A stretch of 43,265 nucleotides of DNA from a candidate division SR1 bacterium (GCA_014377045.1 JACMQI010000024.1:1-43265), one strand, 5' to 3'; positions 15,567 to 23,814 are shown, counted from the first letter of the stretch. A program made the numbers and translations. The notes: a model not told the origin generated them from the letters alone.

Positions 15567-16336
15567 TTAGTTGCAACTCACATCAGCGTATATATTAAAT
15601 GCATATACACCTTGAGTCGGTAAAGCTCGTAAAGAGTTTGCCCAAGAACTAGAAGTTAAATGTAGCTCAGATATACTTGACCAGTGCTTGATTTACACGC
15701 TAAGACTTATGGATTTAACGAATAGGTATAACTACCACTTGCAAAACTAAGTGCGTAAGATAATCTAGGATTAGGAGAGGTAATAACGGTTAATAATTCC
15801 GTAATTGATCCGCCTGCGTATCCTATGTCGTTAGCCATCAAATCCATATCATCGCCAGTAGTTCTGATATAAATTCCCAGCGTGCAATATAACCAATTCT
15901 TTCTCCTTTACTATTTCGAGCAAGTACAAAAGGTTGATTATAAGTAGCATTTGCGAGATTTTTTAATGTATCTCGCATCTGAATATACTGATCGTAGCTG
16001 TACTGCACATTATTAATGATTTAAATACTGGCTAGAGTTAGCTTGCATTTGAAATCTGACCATACCGTTTCCAGTATTTTGAAGTACAAAACGTTGTTCT
16101 TGGATATTTCTACATGGTGATACTTTAGCATTATTAGCACCTTGTATTACTCCAATTTTAGAAACGTCAATATCGATACAGTGAGGACCTTGTCCATTTG
16201 GTTTTATAACTAATTGGAGCTGTTAAATACTGGTTACTTGACCTTGAGCTGAAGAGATAGTACCAACTCAAGATATAGTTTAGCCAATTAGAGCAGTTGA
16301 TAGGAACTTGAAAAGTGAACGAAATTGTGATTTCAT
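15567..16336 (-). pseudogene. Decayed secreted-protein gene (signal peptide, multiple stops and frameshifts)
   Basis: From an ATG at 16336 the frame reads a good signal peptide start (MKSQFRSLFKFLSTALIG) and is then broken by TAA, TGA and TAA within the first 40 codons. The same frame continues as protein-like sequence (N-G-Q-G-P-H-C-I-D-I-D-V..., N-I-Q-E-Q-R-F-V-L-Q-N-T-G-N-G-M-V) to a double TAA. Other frames take over with Y-S-Y-D-Q-Y-I-Q-M-R-D-T-L-K, then T-T-G-D-D-M-D-L-M-A-N-D-I-G-Y-A-G-G, and finally S-S-W-A-N-S-L-R-A-L-P-T-Q-G-V-Y-A-F, ending at a TAA at 15567. The nonsense changes are substitutions, so this looks like true decay rather than sequencing indels alone. The F-V-L-Q-N-x-G-N-G segment is faintly reminiscent of ricin-type lectin repeats; the family is otherwise unrecognised. 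Confidence 0.75.
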
Positions 16337-16427
16337 TGATTTTGACTTTATAAAGAGTATGAAAGATAGACTATCACTAAAAATATATTTTAAAAACTTG
16401 TAAAGTCTCTAAAATATGATATAATAA

Positions 16428-16455
16428 AGTGATAACTTGTATCTAATCTATCACT
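16428..16455 (-). terminator. Possible weak terminator of the pth-murI operon
   Basis: The inverted repeat AGTGATA (16428-16434) / TATCACT (16449-16455) has a 14-base loop and lies about 30 bases downstream of the murI stop. On the minus strand it is followed by a T-rich but interrupted run (TTTATTATAT). A third copy of the heptamer, TATCACT, is at 16372-16378, so these could instead be binding sites. Confidence 0.3.
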
Positions 16456-16486
16456 GATTTTGGGTTTTTCAAGAGTGCTTTTCTAT

Positions 16487-17299
16487 TTATTCTAGAACTT
16501 TCTCTACATCGCTATCAATTCTAAATATCTTTTTCATTTTTTTCTGAAAATTTTCTGGTTCGCTTGTCACAAAATATCTATTGATACCTTTTTCCTGAGA
16601 TATTTCAGGGTGGTTTCTTAGATATATATACAGTCTTTCGGCTACCATGATTCCTTGTGAAAGCAGTCGAATATTCTCCTTGGCTCCATATTTTTGGAGT
16701 TTTTTAGTTATTATACCTTTCACTATAGGGTAGTGTGTGCAGGCTAGTATAAGAACGTCTAATTGACAAATTATTTCTTTTTTTGTAGCAAAGGCTTTGT
16801 CTAAAATATCATTGATTTTTTGTTTATCCTCTCGCTCGATACTGTCTGCCAAACCAGCACATTCTACAGAAAATATATTCTGATACCCTGTCGCCCTCAT
16901 CTCATGATCATAAAACTCTGAGCGAATAGTTGCTGGAGTTGCCATGATGCCAATATTAATTTCCAGATTTGTATGAATTTGAAGCATTCTCTCAGACACT
17001 GGTCGTATAATTCCAAGTATTTTTTTTGATGGATGTACCTCTGGTAACCAATTATTTTGTAACTCTCTAATTGCAACGGCTGTAGCAGTATTACATGCCA
17101 GTATAACTAAATCACACCCTTTATCAAATAAAAAAGAAACTCCAAGCTTTGTATTATATATTATTTGTTCGTTGGTTTTTTCTCCAAGTGGACAGCTTAG
17201 CGTATCAGCAAGATAAATAGTTTTGATATTAGGTAATAAATTGTGTACTTGTTTTAGTATCGTAAGTCCACCAAGGCCAGAATCATAAAAACCTACCAT
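16487..17299 (-). CDS. murI: Glutamate racemase
   Basis: Converts L-glutamate to D-glutamate, the substrate of MurD, in the cytoplasm. I place the start at the ATG at 17299, giving 270 residues beginning M-V-G-F-Y-D-S-G-L-G-G, the canonical N-terminus; an upstream in-frame start would overlap pth. The two catalytic cysteines are visible in A-C-N-T-A-T (C69) and A-C-T-H-Y-P (C187, with H189), and D6 lies in the D-S-G motif. I-M-A-T-P-A-T-I-R-S is also typical. It follows pth with only 2 bases between stop and start, so the two genes form an operon and translation may be coupled. Confidence 0.93.
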   Translation of the reverse strand: MVGFYDSGLGGLTILKQVHNLLPNIKTIYLADTLSCPLGEKTNEQIIYNTKLGVSFLFDKGCDLVILACNTATAVAIRELQNNWLPEVHPSKKILGIIRPVSERMLQIHTNLEINIGIMATPATIRSEFYDHEMRATGYQNIFSVECAGLADSIEREDKQKINDILDKAFATKKEIICQLDVLILACTHYPIVKGIITKKLQKYGAKENIRLLSQGIMVAERLYIYLRNHPEISQEKGINRYFVTSEPENFQKKMKKIFRIDSDVEKVLE

Positions 17300-17301
17300 G
17301 T

Positions 17302-17895
17302 TTAAGCAACTTTTTCTGTATTGATGATATTTTGAACTTTTGACCAGTCGTCTTTGACCATATTTATTGTTTGTTTGAGACAAAGATCTGAGAGTTTAGA
17401 TATAGTTTTATCATCGATTAGGGAAAATCTTTTAAGTACAAATGTTAGACTTTTTTCGCTATTTTGTTCTGGACGAATACCGATTTTCACTCTCCAAAGA
17501 TTGTTTGGATCTACTTCTATTCCTAAAATGTGTTTGTGAATACTATCTATACCTTTGTGTCCAGCACTTCTACCGCCCTGCACTAATTTCCAACAACCCT
17601 CTTTTTGATCGCTGTCATCTTGTAAAACAAGTAAATGCGTTTCACTTTTATCAACTTTAAAAAACCTGGCAAAATCGCTTAACGCCTCGCCGCTGGTATT
17701 CATATACCTTGTAGGATATACAAAATATACAGGAACGCTCAAACTATCTAGCCTAGCAGCAATAAATCCATTCTTTCTTTTAAAGCCAGTATGCTCAAAC
17801 ATATTTGCCCAATTTTCTACTATTTTTCGTCCGATATTATGTTTGGTATTCAAGTATTTCTCCTCATTATTTCCAAGTCCAAAGACGATAAGCAT
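17302..17895 (-). CDS. pth: Peptidyl-tRNA hydrolase
   Basis: Cleaves peptidyl-tRNA released from stalled ribosomes to recycle tRNA. The 197-residue protein has GLGN (6-9), the catalytic histidine in T-K-H-N-I-G (H19), Y-M-N-T-S-G (N66), L-Q-D-D-S-D (D93) and G-G-R-S-A-G-H-K-G (105-115). In E. coli Pth the residue after this last histidine is Asn114, which contacts the substrate; here it is Lys. From memory, basic residues at this place occur in some other bacterial Pth proteins, so it need not mean loss of function. It is first in an operon with murI and has its own near-perfect promoter, predicted to give a leaderless mRNA. Confidence 0.92.
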   Translation of the reverse strand: MLIVFGLGNNEEKYLNTKHNIGRKIVENWANMFEHTGFKRKNGFIAARLDSLSVPVYFVYPTRYMNTSGEALSDFARFFKVDKSETHLLVLQDDSDQKEGCWKLVQGGRSAGHKGIDSIHKHILGIEVDPNNLWRVKIGIRPEQNSEKSLTFVLKRFSLIDDKTISKLSDLCLKQTINMVKDDWSKVQNIINTEKVA

Positions 17896-17901
17896 GACTT
17901 A

Positions 17902-17930
17902 AATTTAAAAGAGAAGATATTTTTTGTCAA
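17902..17930 (-). promoter_or_regulatory. Promoter of pth-murI, leaderless spacing
   Basis: On the minus strand: TTGACA (17930-17925), a 17-base spacer and TAAATT (17907-17902). Only 6 bases separate the -10 box from the ATG at 17895, so the expected transcription start coincides with the start codon. Confidence 0.6.
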
Positions 17931-17955
17931 ACAAAGTGCCAATGTTCTTCTAATA

Positions 17956-18937
17956 TTAATTGCGATGTTCCAAAGCTCTTACGATCTGTCTTTCAATCTC
18001 TTCGACTTCTTTGCCGAGTAAGGATGGATGACTAAAAGCCACTAAATAATTTTTATAATTGCCAATAAAATCTTCTAAACTCAGATCTAGCATTTGCATA
18101 GTTTTATCAAACGGATCTACCTCTCCTTGCTTATAATTATTGTTTTCTAAGAAATAAATGAATGAATTCCAAAAATCTTCAGCTGAGTTTTTAACTTCTG
18201 ATAGGGATTTGACTTCACCGTTTAGGCCAAACAACACAAAATTAAGAATATTTTTTAGTTCTTGAGTTTGCTCGCTATTTGATTGATCTTTTGTTTCAAT
18301 TTTTTTACTATTTGGAGTTAGTAAATTTAGGATAGAATTACCTTGTTCACTGTTAATATAATTTTTGCTCTCAGCTATGATTAGAAATGACGAAAGAATA
18401 GATTTCTCTTCTGATACGTCTAAAAGCATGTCCAACGTAATTTCTTCAGTTGCAAGAACAGAAAGATACGAGTATCATATTTCAAATTTAAACTTCTAGT
18501 ATCGCTACTTTTAAGAGCAACCCATGCTAAAAAATCCATGATTCGGTTTATATCAGCAGCACTATTTTGACCATTTTCTATTGAACTTTGTAAGCCAACT
18601 TTATTTAACGCAGTTAATAAGATTTTTCGCTTGTTCAAAAGTAGATTTTTCTTTTACTGATTGATTTGATTGTTGAGAGACAATGTTTTGCATAAATTTT
18701 TTCTTGATCGGGATTTATTTCCTCAACAGTAGAAACATTTGGAATTTTAAACCATACTACAGCGATCATACCTACGCCTATGCCTAATATATAACTTATA
18801 GATTTATTTTCTGGGACCAATAGCAAATCAGCGATACCCCATACTCCCCTCCAGATCAAAACAATTGGTAAAGTAAACAAAATTGTTTTATAGCTTGGGA
18901 GTTTAAGTTGAATATGATTTTGAATGTATTTTTGCAT
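17956..18937 (-). pseudogene. Frameshifted gene for a two-helix membrane protein with a helical C-terminal domain
   Basis: Successive minus-strand frames join into one protein-like product. The first (from ATG 18937) has two membrane helices (T-I-L-F-T-L-P-I-V-L-I-W and I-L-G-I-G-V-G-M-I-A-V-V-W-F) and ends soon after N-P-D-Q-E-K. The sense continues in a second frame (F-M-Q-N-I-V-S-Q-Q-S-N-Q-S-V-K-E-K-S), then in a third (N-K-V-G-L-Q-S-S-I-E-N-G to near 18480), then in a fourth stretch to the stop at 17956 (S-Y-L-S-V-L-A-T-E-E-I-T-L-D-M). The first two shifts can be repaired by removing one A from the A-runs near 18697 and 18650; the third needs one added base. I do not recognise the family. 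Its promoter is intact and pth lies 60 bases downstream. It is either recently dead or carries assembly indels. Confidence 0.65.
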
Positions 18938-18960
18938 AAATTTTTATTAGATTTGAGTTT

Positions 18961-18990
18961 ATTATACCTTATTTTTATAATAAAATCAAA
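18961..18990 (-). promoter_or_regulatory. Promoter of the frameshifted membrane-protein gene
   Basis: On the minus strand: TTTGAT (18990-18985), an 18-base spacer and TATAAT (18966-18961). The expected start is about 17 bases before the ATG at 18937. Confidence 0.5.
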
Positions 18991-19177
18991 TGTGTAGGAA
19001 TTTATAACAATTACTATGAAAAAAGTCCATTTACGAATTAATCGACTCAATATATAGCATATTAAATATGATGTCAACGACATATAGTATTTTAACTTGA
19101 CAATAAAACCTTACATTCTTAACTATAAAACAGTAACTATTTGTAATATAATTACAGTAGTTAGCAAATAGATAACA

Positions 19178-20074
19178 TTGATCAAAAAGGTAAATAATTT
19201 GAATAATTTTTTGCAGGTTACAAATTTTCTAAAACAAAACAATAAAGCTATACCAAGCAAAACCCTGTTATGTGTAAATGGTACTATCAATATATTTGAT
19301 ACTCCGTTCAAGCCCCCACATGAACTAATGCATTTTTTCAGCGAAAGTATGATTTTAGATTTAGTTACTAAATTAGGCTTAGAGTATAAGATAGAACGTA
19401 CTTTTTCGCACGCGAGTGAAATATATACTGACTTAATCGAGGAAGTTTTTAAAGCGTCAACAATTACAAAATTACAAAATGAATCTCATCAAATTTGCGT
19501 ACCAAGTAAAGCTCTTACTTTTGATTTTTACGACTTAGTCGATACTTCAATTTTGTTACTGAATTTGAAAAAGCATCATAAAATAATTTCGAAAATTCTA
19601 AAGAAACCCTCTAAGCTACTGTTTCCTAAGTACAGGACTATATGGAATTCGCGATCAAGTTTTCATCAAGATTTGATTGAATTCGATATTCATGGAAAAA
19701 AATCGGTTGGTTTAAAGATAATAGATGACCACTTAGCAGAACAAGATACTTCACTTTTGTTACTACTAGATCATGCCAAATTTGCATTTAAAGTACTCCA
19801 CAATATACTCCCAAAAGAATATATTACTGATGGACACTCAAATCAATATCAATTTAAAATTGATTCATCGTTGGGTAAAATTGTAATAAATTGTGATGAC
19901 TATACACAAAAGTACTTTGCATACGCAAGAAATATAAAATACACAAATACAAAATCAGTTAATTGCGATCAGTTTGATGAGGTTGTCCAGTGTATAACAC
20001 CAGATATTACCAAAATTGAATTTGATCAATTAATTAATCAACACTCTTCATTGTTTGGATATTTCCTACAGTAA
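19178..20074 (+). CDS. Hypothetical protein, no family recognised
   Basis: The protein has 298 residues from a TTG start; the first ATG inside the frame is much later, so the start is uncertain. It has no signal peptide or membrane helix. It is mixed alpha/beta by appearance, with a Leu-rich segment (S-L-L-L-L-L-D-H-A-K near the middle) and several His-containing stretches (K-P-P-H-E-L-M-H, T-F-S-H-A-S-E). I see no catalytic motif that I can name. A TTGACA box lies at 19097-19102 and a TATAAT at 19147-19152, but they are not correctly spaced to each other. The stop codon sits inside a large hairpin (see 20065-20128). It stands alone between a dead gene on the other strand and trxB. Confidence 0.55.
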   Translation: MIKKVNNLNNFLQVTNFLKQNNKAIPSKTLLCVNGTINIFDTPFKPPHELMHFFSESMILDLVTKLGLEYKIERTFSHASEIYTDLIEEVFKASTITKLQNESHQICVPSKALTFDFYDLVDTSILLLNLKKHHKIISKILKKPSKLLFPKYRTIWNSRSSFHQDLIEFDIHGKKSVGLKIIDDHLAEQDTSLLLLLDHAKFAFKVLHNILPKEYITDGHSNQYQFKIDSSLGKIVINCDDYTQKYFAYARNIKYTNTKSVNCDQFDEVVQCITPDITKIEFDQLINQHSSLFGYFLQ

Positions 20075-20128
20075 TCTTCTTCCTACCTCACAAATTTTAG
20101 TAAATTAGAGGTAGGCTTATTCTGTAGG
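20065..20128 (+). other. Long nested hairpin over the stop codon of the 19178 gene
   Basis: Three stems nest in one another: CCTACAG (20065-20071) with CTGTAGG (20122-20128), the perfect 8-bp CCTACCTC (20082-20089) with GAGGTAGG (20108-20115), and AATTT (20093-20097) with AAATT (20102-20106) around a TAGT loop. No T-run follows on either side, so it is not a standard terminator. It may stabilise the 3' end of the mRNA or be a recognition site. Confidence 0.6.
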
Positions 20129-20284
20129 TATGTGCTCAAAAATATAAAATAGCCTGCAGGCTCTTATACGTCATAAAATTTTTCAATATTTCCAACTCCA
20201 ACAGTAACTATTTTTATATTAGTTGAAATATTTCTATTTTATTAAAATAAATATTTTAGCACCATCAGTATAGTATAGTTTTGT

Positions 20285-20314
20285 TTGACAACAATTTTAG
20301 TTATATGGTAATAT
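20285..20314 (+). promoter_or_regulatory. Promoter of trxB
   Basis: TTGACA (20285-20290), an 18-base spacer and TAATAT (20309-20314). Ten bases lie between the -10 box and the ATG at 20325, so the leader would be at most a few bases. Confidence 0.65.
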
Positions 20315-20324
20315 ATTAATCGTC

Positions 20325-21254
20325 ATGTCACAAAAAATAGCAATTATTGGATCAGGCCCTTCAGGTCTTACAGCGGGTATATATACAAGTCGAGCTAATC
20401 TTGATACTACAATATTTTTAGGAATTCAGCCAGGAGGCCAGTTGACAACTACCACAGAAATCGAAAATTTTCCAGGTTTTGTAAACGGTATTCAAGGTCC
20501 AGAACTTATGGAAAACATGCAAAAACAGGCAGAGCGTTTTGGAGCCAAAACTAAATTTGAAACTGTTCGTGATTTTAAATATGGTGTGTCGGGATCAAAA
20601 CCGATATTTACACTTACCCATGATTCGGGTGAAACTACTTATGATGCAGTGATTATCGCATCTGGTGCAAGTGCTAGATACCTAAACTTACCTGGAGAAG
20701 AAAAATATATTGGTCGGGGGTATCATAGCTGTGCGACATGCGATGGATTCTTTTATAAAAATAAAGAAATAATAGTCATTGGTGCTGGTGATTCAGCCAT
20801 GGAGGAGGCAAACTTTTTAACCAAATTTGCAAGTAAAGTTTATATAGTTCATCGAAGTGAAAATTTTCGTGCTAGTAAAATTATGATAGAAAGAGCAAAA
20901 ACTAACCCAAAAATAGAATGGTTACTAAATAAATCTATCGTGTCTTTAAATGGTGAAACAAAAATTGGAAGTGTAGATTTGAAAGATAGTTTAACAAAAG
21001 AAGTAACAAATTTTCCTATTGATGGAGTTTTTGTAGCTATTGGTCACATCCCTAACACTGATTTTGTCAAAGGTAAGCTTAGTATGAACGAAGCAGGATA
21101 TTTACTTCCAAAAAACCGTACAATGTCAGAAATAGAAGGCATTTTTATCGCAGGTGATGTGGAGGATACTATTTATAGACAAGCTATAACTGCTGCTGGC
21201 GACGGGTGCCGTGCTGCTATGGATTGTGAAAAATGGTTAGAAAGTATAGAATAA
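20325..21254 (+). CDS. trxB: Thioredoxin reductase (NADPH, FAD)
   Basis: A flavoprotein that passes electrons from NADPH to thioredoxin. The 309-residue length is normal for the low-molecular-weight bacterial enzyme. The FAD-binding G-S-G-P-S-G (9-14), the redox-active C-A-T-C (136-139), the NAD(P)-binding G-A-G-D-S-A and the C-terminal F-I-A-G-D-V are all present. The segment after the second nucleotide fold reads H-R-S-E-N-F-R-A, where many NADPH-specific members have H-R-R; this could loosen NADPH preference. No thioredoxin gene is nearby. It is followed after 13 bases by a short-chain dehydrogenase gene, probably in the same transcript. Confidence 0.93.
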   Translation: MSQKIAIIGSGPSGLTAGIYTSRANLDTTIFLGIQPGGQLTTTTEIENFPGFVNGIQGPELMENMQKQAERFGAKTKFETVRDFKYGVSGSKPIFTLTHDSGETTYDAVIIASGASARYLNLPGEEKYIGRGYHSCATCDGFFYKNKEIIVIGAGDSAMEEANFLTKFASKVYIVHRSENFRASKIMIERAKTNPKIEWLLNKSIVSLNGETKIGSVDLKDSLTKEVTNFPIDGVFVAIGHIPNTDFVKGKLSMNEAGYLLPKNRTMSEIEGIFIAGDVEDTIYRQAITAAGDGCRAAMDCEKWLESIE

Positions 21255-21267
21255 ATCAAATATTATT

Positions 21268-22053
21268 ATGGATCGTACACTTACAGCCCTTATTACTGGA
21301 GCTTCAAGCGGAATTGGACTTGAACTAGCCACTATTTTTGCCAAAAATCAAACTAACTTAGTACTTATATCCCGCAATAAATCTGATTTAGAAAAAATTA
21401 AAGTAACTCTTGAAAAAGTTTATGATGTAAATGTTTATATTTATGCCTGCGATTTAGCAAAACCAGACTGTGCACAACAAATATATGAAGTAATGTCGAA
21501 CGAGGGAATCGAAATTAATTATCTTATAAACAATGCTGGGTTTGGAGATTATGGTGAGTTTATAGATTCTGATGCTGGAAAAAATTATGATATGATGATG
21601 CTAAATATGGTTACACTTACAGAGATGACGCATCTATTTTTACCTGCTATGAAAGATCACGAATTTGGTCGTATTTTAAATGTGGCCTCTACTGCAGCTT
21701 TCCAACCAGGACCGCTTATGTCGGTATATTACGCTACAAAAGCTTTTGTACTTTCTTTTTCAGAAGGCATCTCGCAGGAATTACAAGGAAGCGGAGTTAC
21801 TGTGACAGTGTTATGTCCAGGCCCTACAGAAACTAGGTTTCAAAAAACAGCTAAACTAGAATCGTCAAAATTATTTAATTCAGTCAATGTAATGGACGCT
21901 CAAATAGTTGCTCAGGCTGGTTATGAAGCTATGCAAGATGGTCAGGTTATTTTGATTCCTGGATTTGTCAATAATGCATTTACTATACTATTGAGATTTT
22001 TACCTAGATTTATAGTTAGAAAGATGGTATTTAATCTTCAAAAAAAAGCATAA
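21268..22053 (+). CDS. Short-chain dehydrogenase/reductase (SDR)
   Basis: The 261-residue protein has the classical SDR layout: the nucleotide-binding T-G-A-S-S-G-I-G (10-17), the structural N-N-A-G, the catalytic Ser in N-V-A-S-T-A-A-F, and the Y-Y-A-T-K catalytic pair, followed by C-P-G-P-T-E-T. Members of this family reduce carbonyl groups with NAD(P)H. The C-terminus has a hydrophobic stretch (F-T-I-L-L-R-F-L-P-R-F), as in SDR proteins related to the DltE/YqjQ type, which may bring it to the membrane. The substrate is unknown. It shares the trxB transcript by its 13-base spacing and lacks its own promoter and ribosome-binding site. Confidence 0.85.
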   Translation: MDRTLTALITGASSGIGLELATIFAKNQTNLVLISRNKSDLEKIKVTLEKVYDVNVYIYACDLAKPDCAQQIYEVMSNEGIEINYLINNAGFGDYGEFIDSDAGKNYDMMMLNMVTLTEMTHLFLPAMKDHEFGRILNVASTAAFQPGPLMSVYYATKAFVLSFSEGISQELQGSGVTVTVLCPGPTETRFQKTAKLESSKLFNSVNVMDAQIVAQAGYEAMQDGQVILIPGFVNNAFTILLRFLPRFIVRKMVFNLQKKA

Positions 22054-22100
22054 ACTGCAAAGTCTTTTAGATAGCACACCTTAAATACATATTTAGATTA

Positions 22101-22145
22101 AAAAAATACTCCAGTATAAATAGGTAATCATTCTACCCATACTGG
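22101..22145 (-). terminator. Rho-independent terminator of the 22156-22584 gene
   Basis: CCAGTAT (22111-22117) pairs with ATACTGG (22139-22145), and an inner GGTA/TACC stem (22123-22126 / 22134-22137) lies inside. On the minus strand the hairpin is followed after AGTA by seven T (plus 22101-22107). It starts 10 bases past the stop of the minus-strand gene. Confidence 0.6.
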
Positions 22146-22155
22146 AACTTAGTTA

Positions 22156-22584
22156 TTATCTCAATGCTGAAAAAAATAAAATATTATTAATTTCAAATAC
22201 GATTTTTGCTTTATTGATAAAAAAAGGTATTTTTATTTTTCTATCAATAGAATTTGTAGAAATGATAAGATATTCTCCTAAAGCTTCAACTAGCAAAACT
22301 ATTTCGGGGGTTCTTATTCCTTCATGAAACGCAACGATATTTCCACAATCTTTTAAAATAACTATAAAATACTTTTTAGGCCTATCAATTAACTTTCGTA
22401 CTTTTATTAATATCATGCCATATGGTATGCATAAAATTAAAACTATGTAAAACTGAATCTTAGTTCCTTCTAAAATTGTATTGGCAAACAGTAAGGATCC
22501 TCCACAAATAAAAAAACAGAGTATTAGATAGTATATATAATTACTTACATCGAGATCGATTCTTTCATATCTTTCATTATCCAC
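22156..22584 (-). CDS. Hypothetical membrane protein with two N-terminal helices
   Basis: The protein has 142 residues. Two adjacent membrane helices (about residues 18-35 and 44-63) are followed by a basic stretch (K-V-R-K-L-I-D-R-P-K-K) and a soluble beta-rich C-terminal half. The layout resembles small bacterial PH-like or YcxB-like membrane proteins, but I see no motif to support that name. The start ATG at 22584 has no Shine-Dalgarno sequence. It is monocistronic, convergent with the SDR gene and followed by a good terminator, which supports its being real. Confidence 0.6.
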   Translation of the reverse strand: MDNERYERIDLDVSNYIYYLILCFFICGGSLLFANTILEGTKIQFYIVLILCIPYGMILIKVRKLIDRPKKYFIVILKDCGNIVAFHEGIRTPEIVLLVEALGEYLIISTNSIDRKIKIPFFINKAKIVFEINNILFFSALR

Positions 22585-22678
22585 TTTTGAATACCTCTAG
22601 CGTGTAAAAAGTATAATTAAACTAATAGTAATTTTCGCATGTTCTGTCAATTACTATCGCTAAACCATTAGCACAACT

Positions 22679-22706
22679 TTGACATTTTTTATAAAACCTT
22701 TAAAAG
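22679..22706 (+). promoter_or_regulatory. Promoter of pheS, leaderless spacing
   Basis: TTGACA (22679-22684), a 16-base spacer and a weak -10 TAAAAG (22701-22706). Seven bases then lead to the ATG at 22714. Confidence 0.45.
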
Positions 22707-22713
22707 TACAAAT

Positions 22714-23733
22714 ATGTCTACTGTGTATAAAACTGTGTTTGAAAAGCTCAATAGTGTCTCAACTTGCCTTAAGGCTCGTGATGAATTAAACAGTGGTGGA
22801 AGAATAGCTGAAATTAAACTTTTGATTACTGCAGCAACTCCTGAAGAAAAAAAAGATTTAGGTAAAGAGCTTAGTCTACTTCGAAAAGAAATTCAAGACG
22901 CTTGTGATGTCAGAATACTAGAGATTCAGCAGTATCAAGAAAAAGACGATTATACAGTTTTTGATCCTTCCTTTCACTCTCAAAGTTACAAAGGAGCATC
23001 TGGTGACTTGCATCCACTTAGTCTTATAATCAAAGAAATCGTTGATATATTTTCAAGGCTTGGATTTGATGTTTTTGAAGGTAAACAAGTAGAAACTCAA
23101 TGGAACAATTTTAGTTCTGCCAATACACCTGATTACCACCCTGCCCGCGATATGCAAGATACTTTTTTCCTACAAGAAAAAGATAAAAATGAAGATAATT
23201 ATGTAATGAGAACTCAAGTTACTGCCAATGCGGTTAGTTATGCTACGAATCATAAGCCTCCTTTTCGGGTTATCTTTCCAGGATTAGTTTTTAGAAATGA
23301 AAATATTGATGCCACGCATGATATAAATTTTACGCAATTTGATATGTGGCTTGTGGAAGAAAAAACTTCTATCAGTCAGCTAATTACTCTTATCAAACAT
23401 TTTTTTCAAGAGTTTTTCAATAAACCAGATTTGAATGTACGTCTAAGACCTAGCTATTTTCCATTTACACAGCCTAGCATGGAAGGCGATATTTCGTGTC
23501 CGTTTTGTAACGGTAATGGTTGTAGGGTATGTAAACAAACTGGCTGGATAGAGGTTTTTGGAGCAGGGCCAATACACAATAAGGTTTTACAAAATATGCA
23601 ACTTGATACAGATAAGTGGCAAGGATTAGCTTTTGGATTTGGGGTTGACAGACTAGCGCAGTTAAAATTTGAGATTTCTGGTATATCACAGTTTTATAAT
23701 GGTCACCTATCTTTTCTGAAAGGTAAAAACTAG
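22714..23733 (+). CDS. pheS: Phenylalanine--tRNA ligase alpha subunit
   Basis: Catalytic subunit of phenylalanyl-tRNA synthetase, which charges tRNA-Phe. The 339-residue protein has an N-terminal coiled-coil region (about 1-90) that binds tRNA in the family. The class II core follows with motif 2 (F-P-G-L-V-F-R-N-E-N-I-D-A-T-H) and motif 3 (G-F-G-V-D-R-L-A). A four-Cys cluster C-P-F-C-x5-C-x2-C (about 262-272) precedes G-W-I-E-V-F-G-A-G, a feature of many PheS proteins. The beta subunit gene pheT, which often lies directly downstream, is not in this window; ftsX follows instead. Confidence 0.95.
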   Translation: MSTVYKTVFEKLNSVSTCLKARDELNSGGRIAEIKLLITAATPEEKKDLGKELSLLRKEIQDACDVRILEIQQYQEKDDYTVFDPSFHSQSYKGASGDLHPLSLIIKEIVDIFSRLGFDVFEGKQVETQWNNFSSANTPDYHPARDMQDTFFLQEKDKNEDNYVMRTQVTANAVSYATNHKPPFRVIFPGLVFRNENIDATHDINFTQFDMWLVEEKTSISQLITLIKHFFQEFFNKPDLNVRLRPSYFPFTQPSMEGDISCPFCNGNGCRVCKQTGWIEVFGAGPIHNKVLQNMQLDTDKWQGLAFGFGVDRLAQLKFEISGISQFYNGHLSFLKGKN

Positions 23734-23741
23734 TTAAATCT

Positions 23742-23770
23742 TTGACATAAATCCACAAACACATTATTGT
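23742..23770 (+). promoter_or_regulatory. Candidate promoter of ftsX
   Basis: TTGACA (23742-23747), a 17-base spacer and TATTGT (23765-23770) start 8 bases after the pheS stop. This predicts a leader of about 38 bases. A second -35-like TTGACT lies at 23772-23777 but has no good -10 box. Confidence 0.45.
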
Positions 23771-23814
23771 TTTGACTATTATACGTCACTTGATTCTTAA
23801 CTTTTCTTGATTAT

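Noticed and set aside
15567-16336. Stop codons here as programmed readthrough
   Set aside because: There are several different stops plus frameshifts in both directions, which fits decay.
17300-17383. 28-residue N-terminal extension of MurI
   Set aside because: It lies within pth, and the family's N-terminus starts at the ATG at 17299.
17354-18021. Plus-strand frames opposite pth and the frameshifted gene
   Set aside because: Shadows with no domain, promoter or plausible composition.
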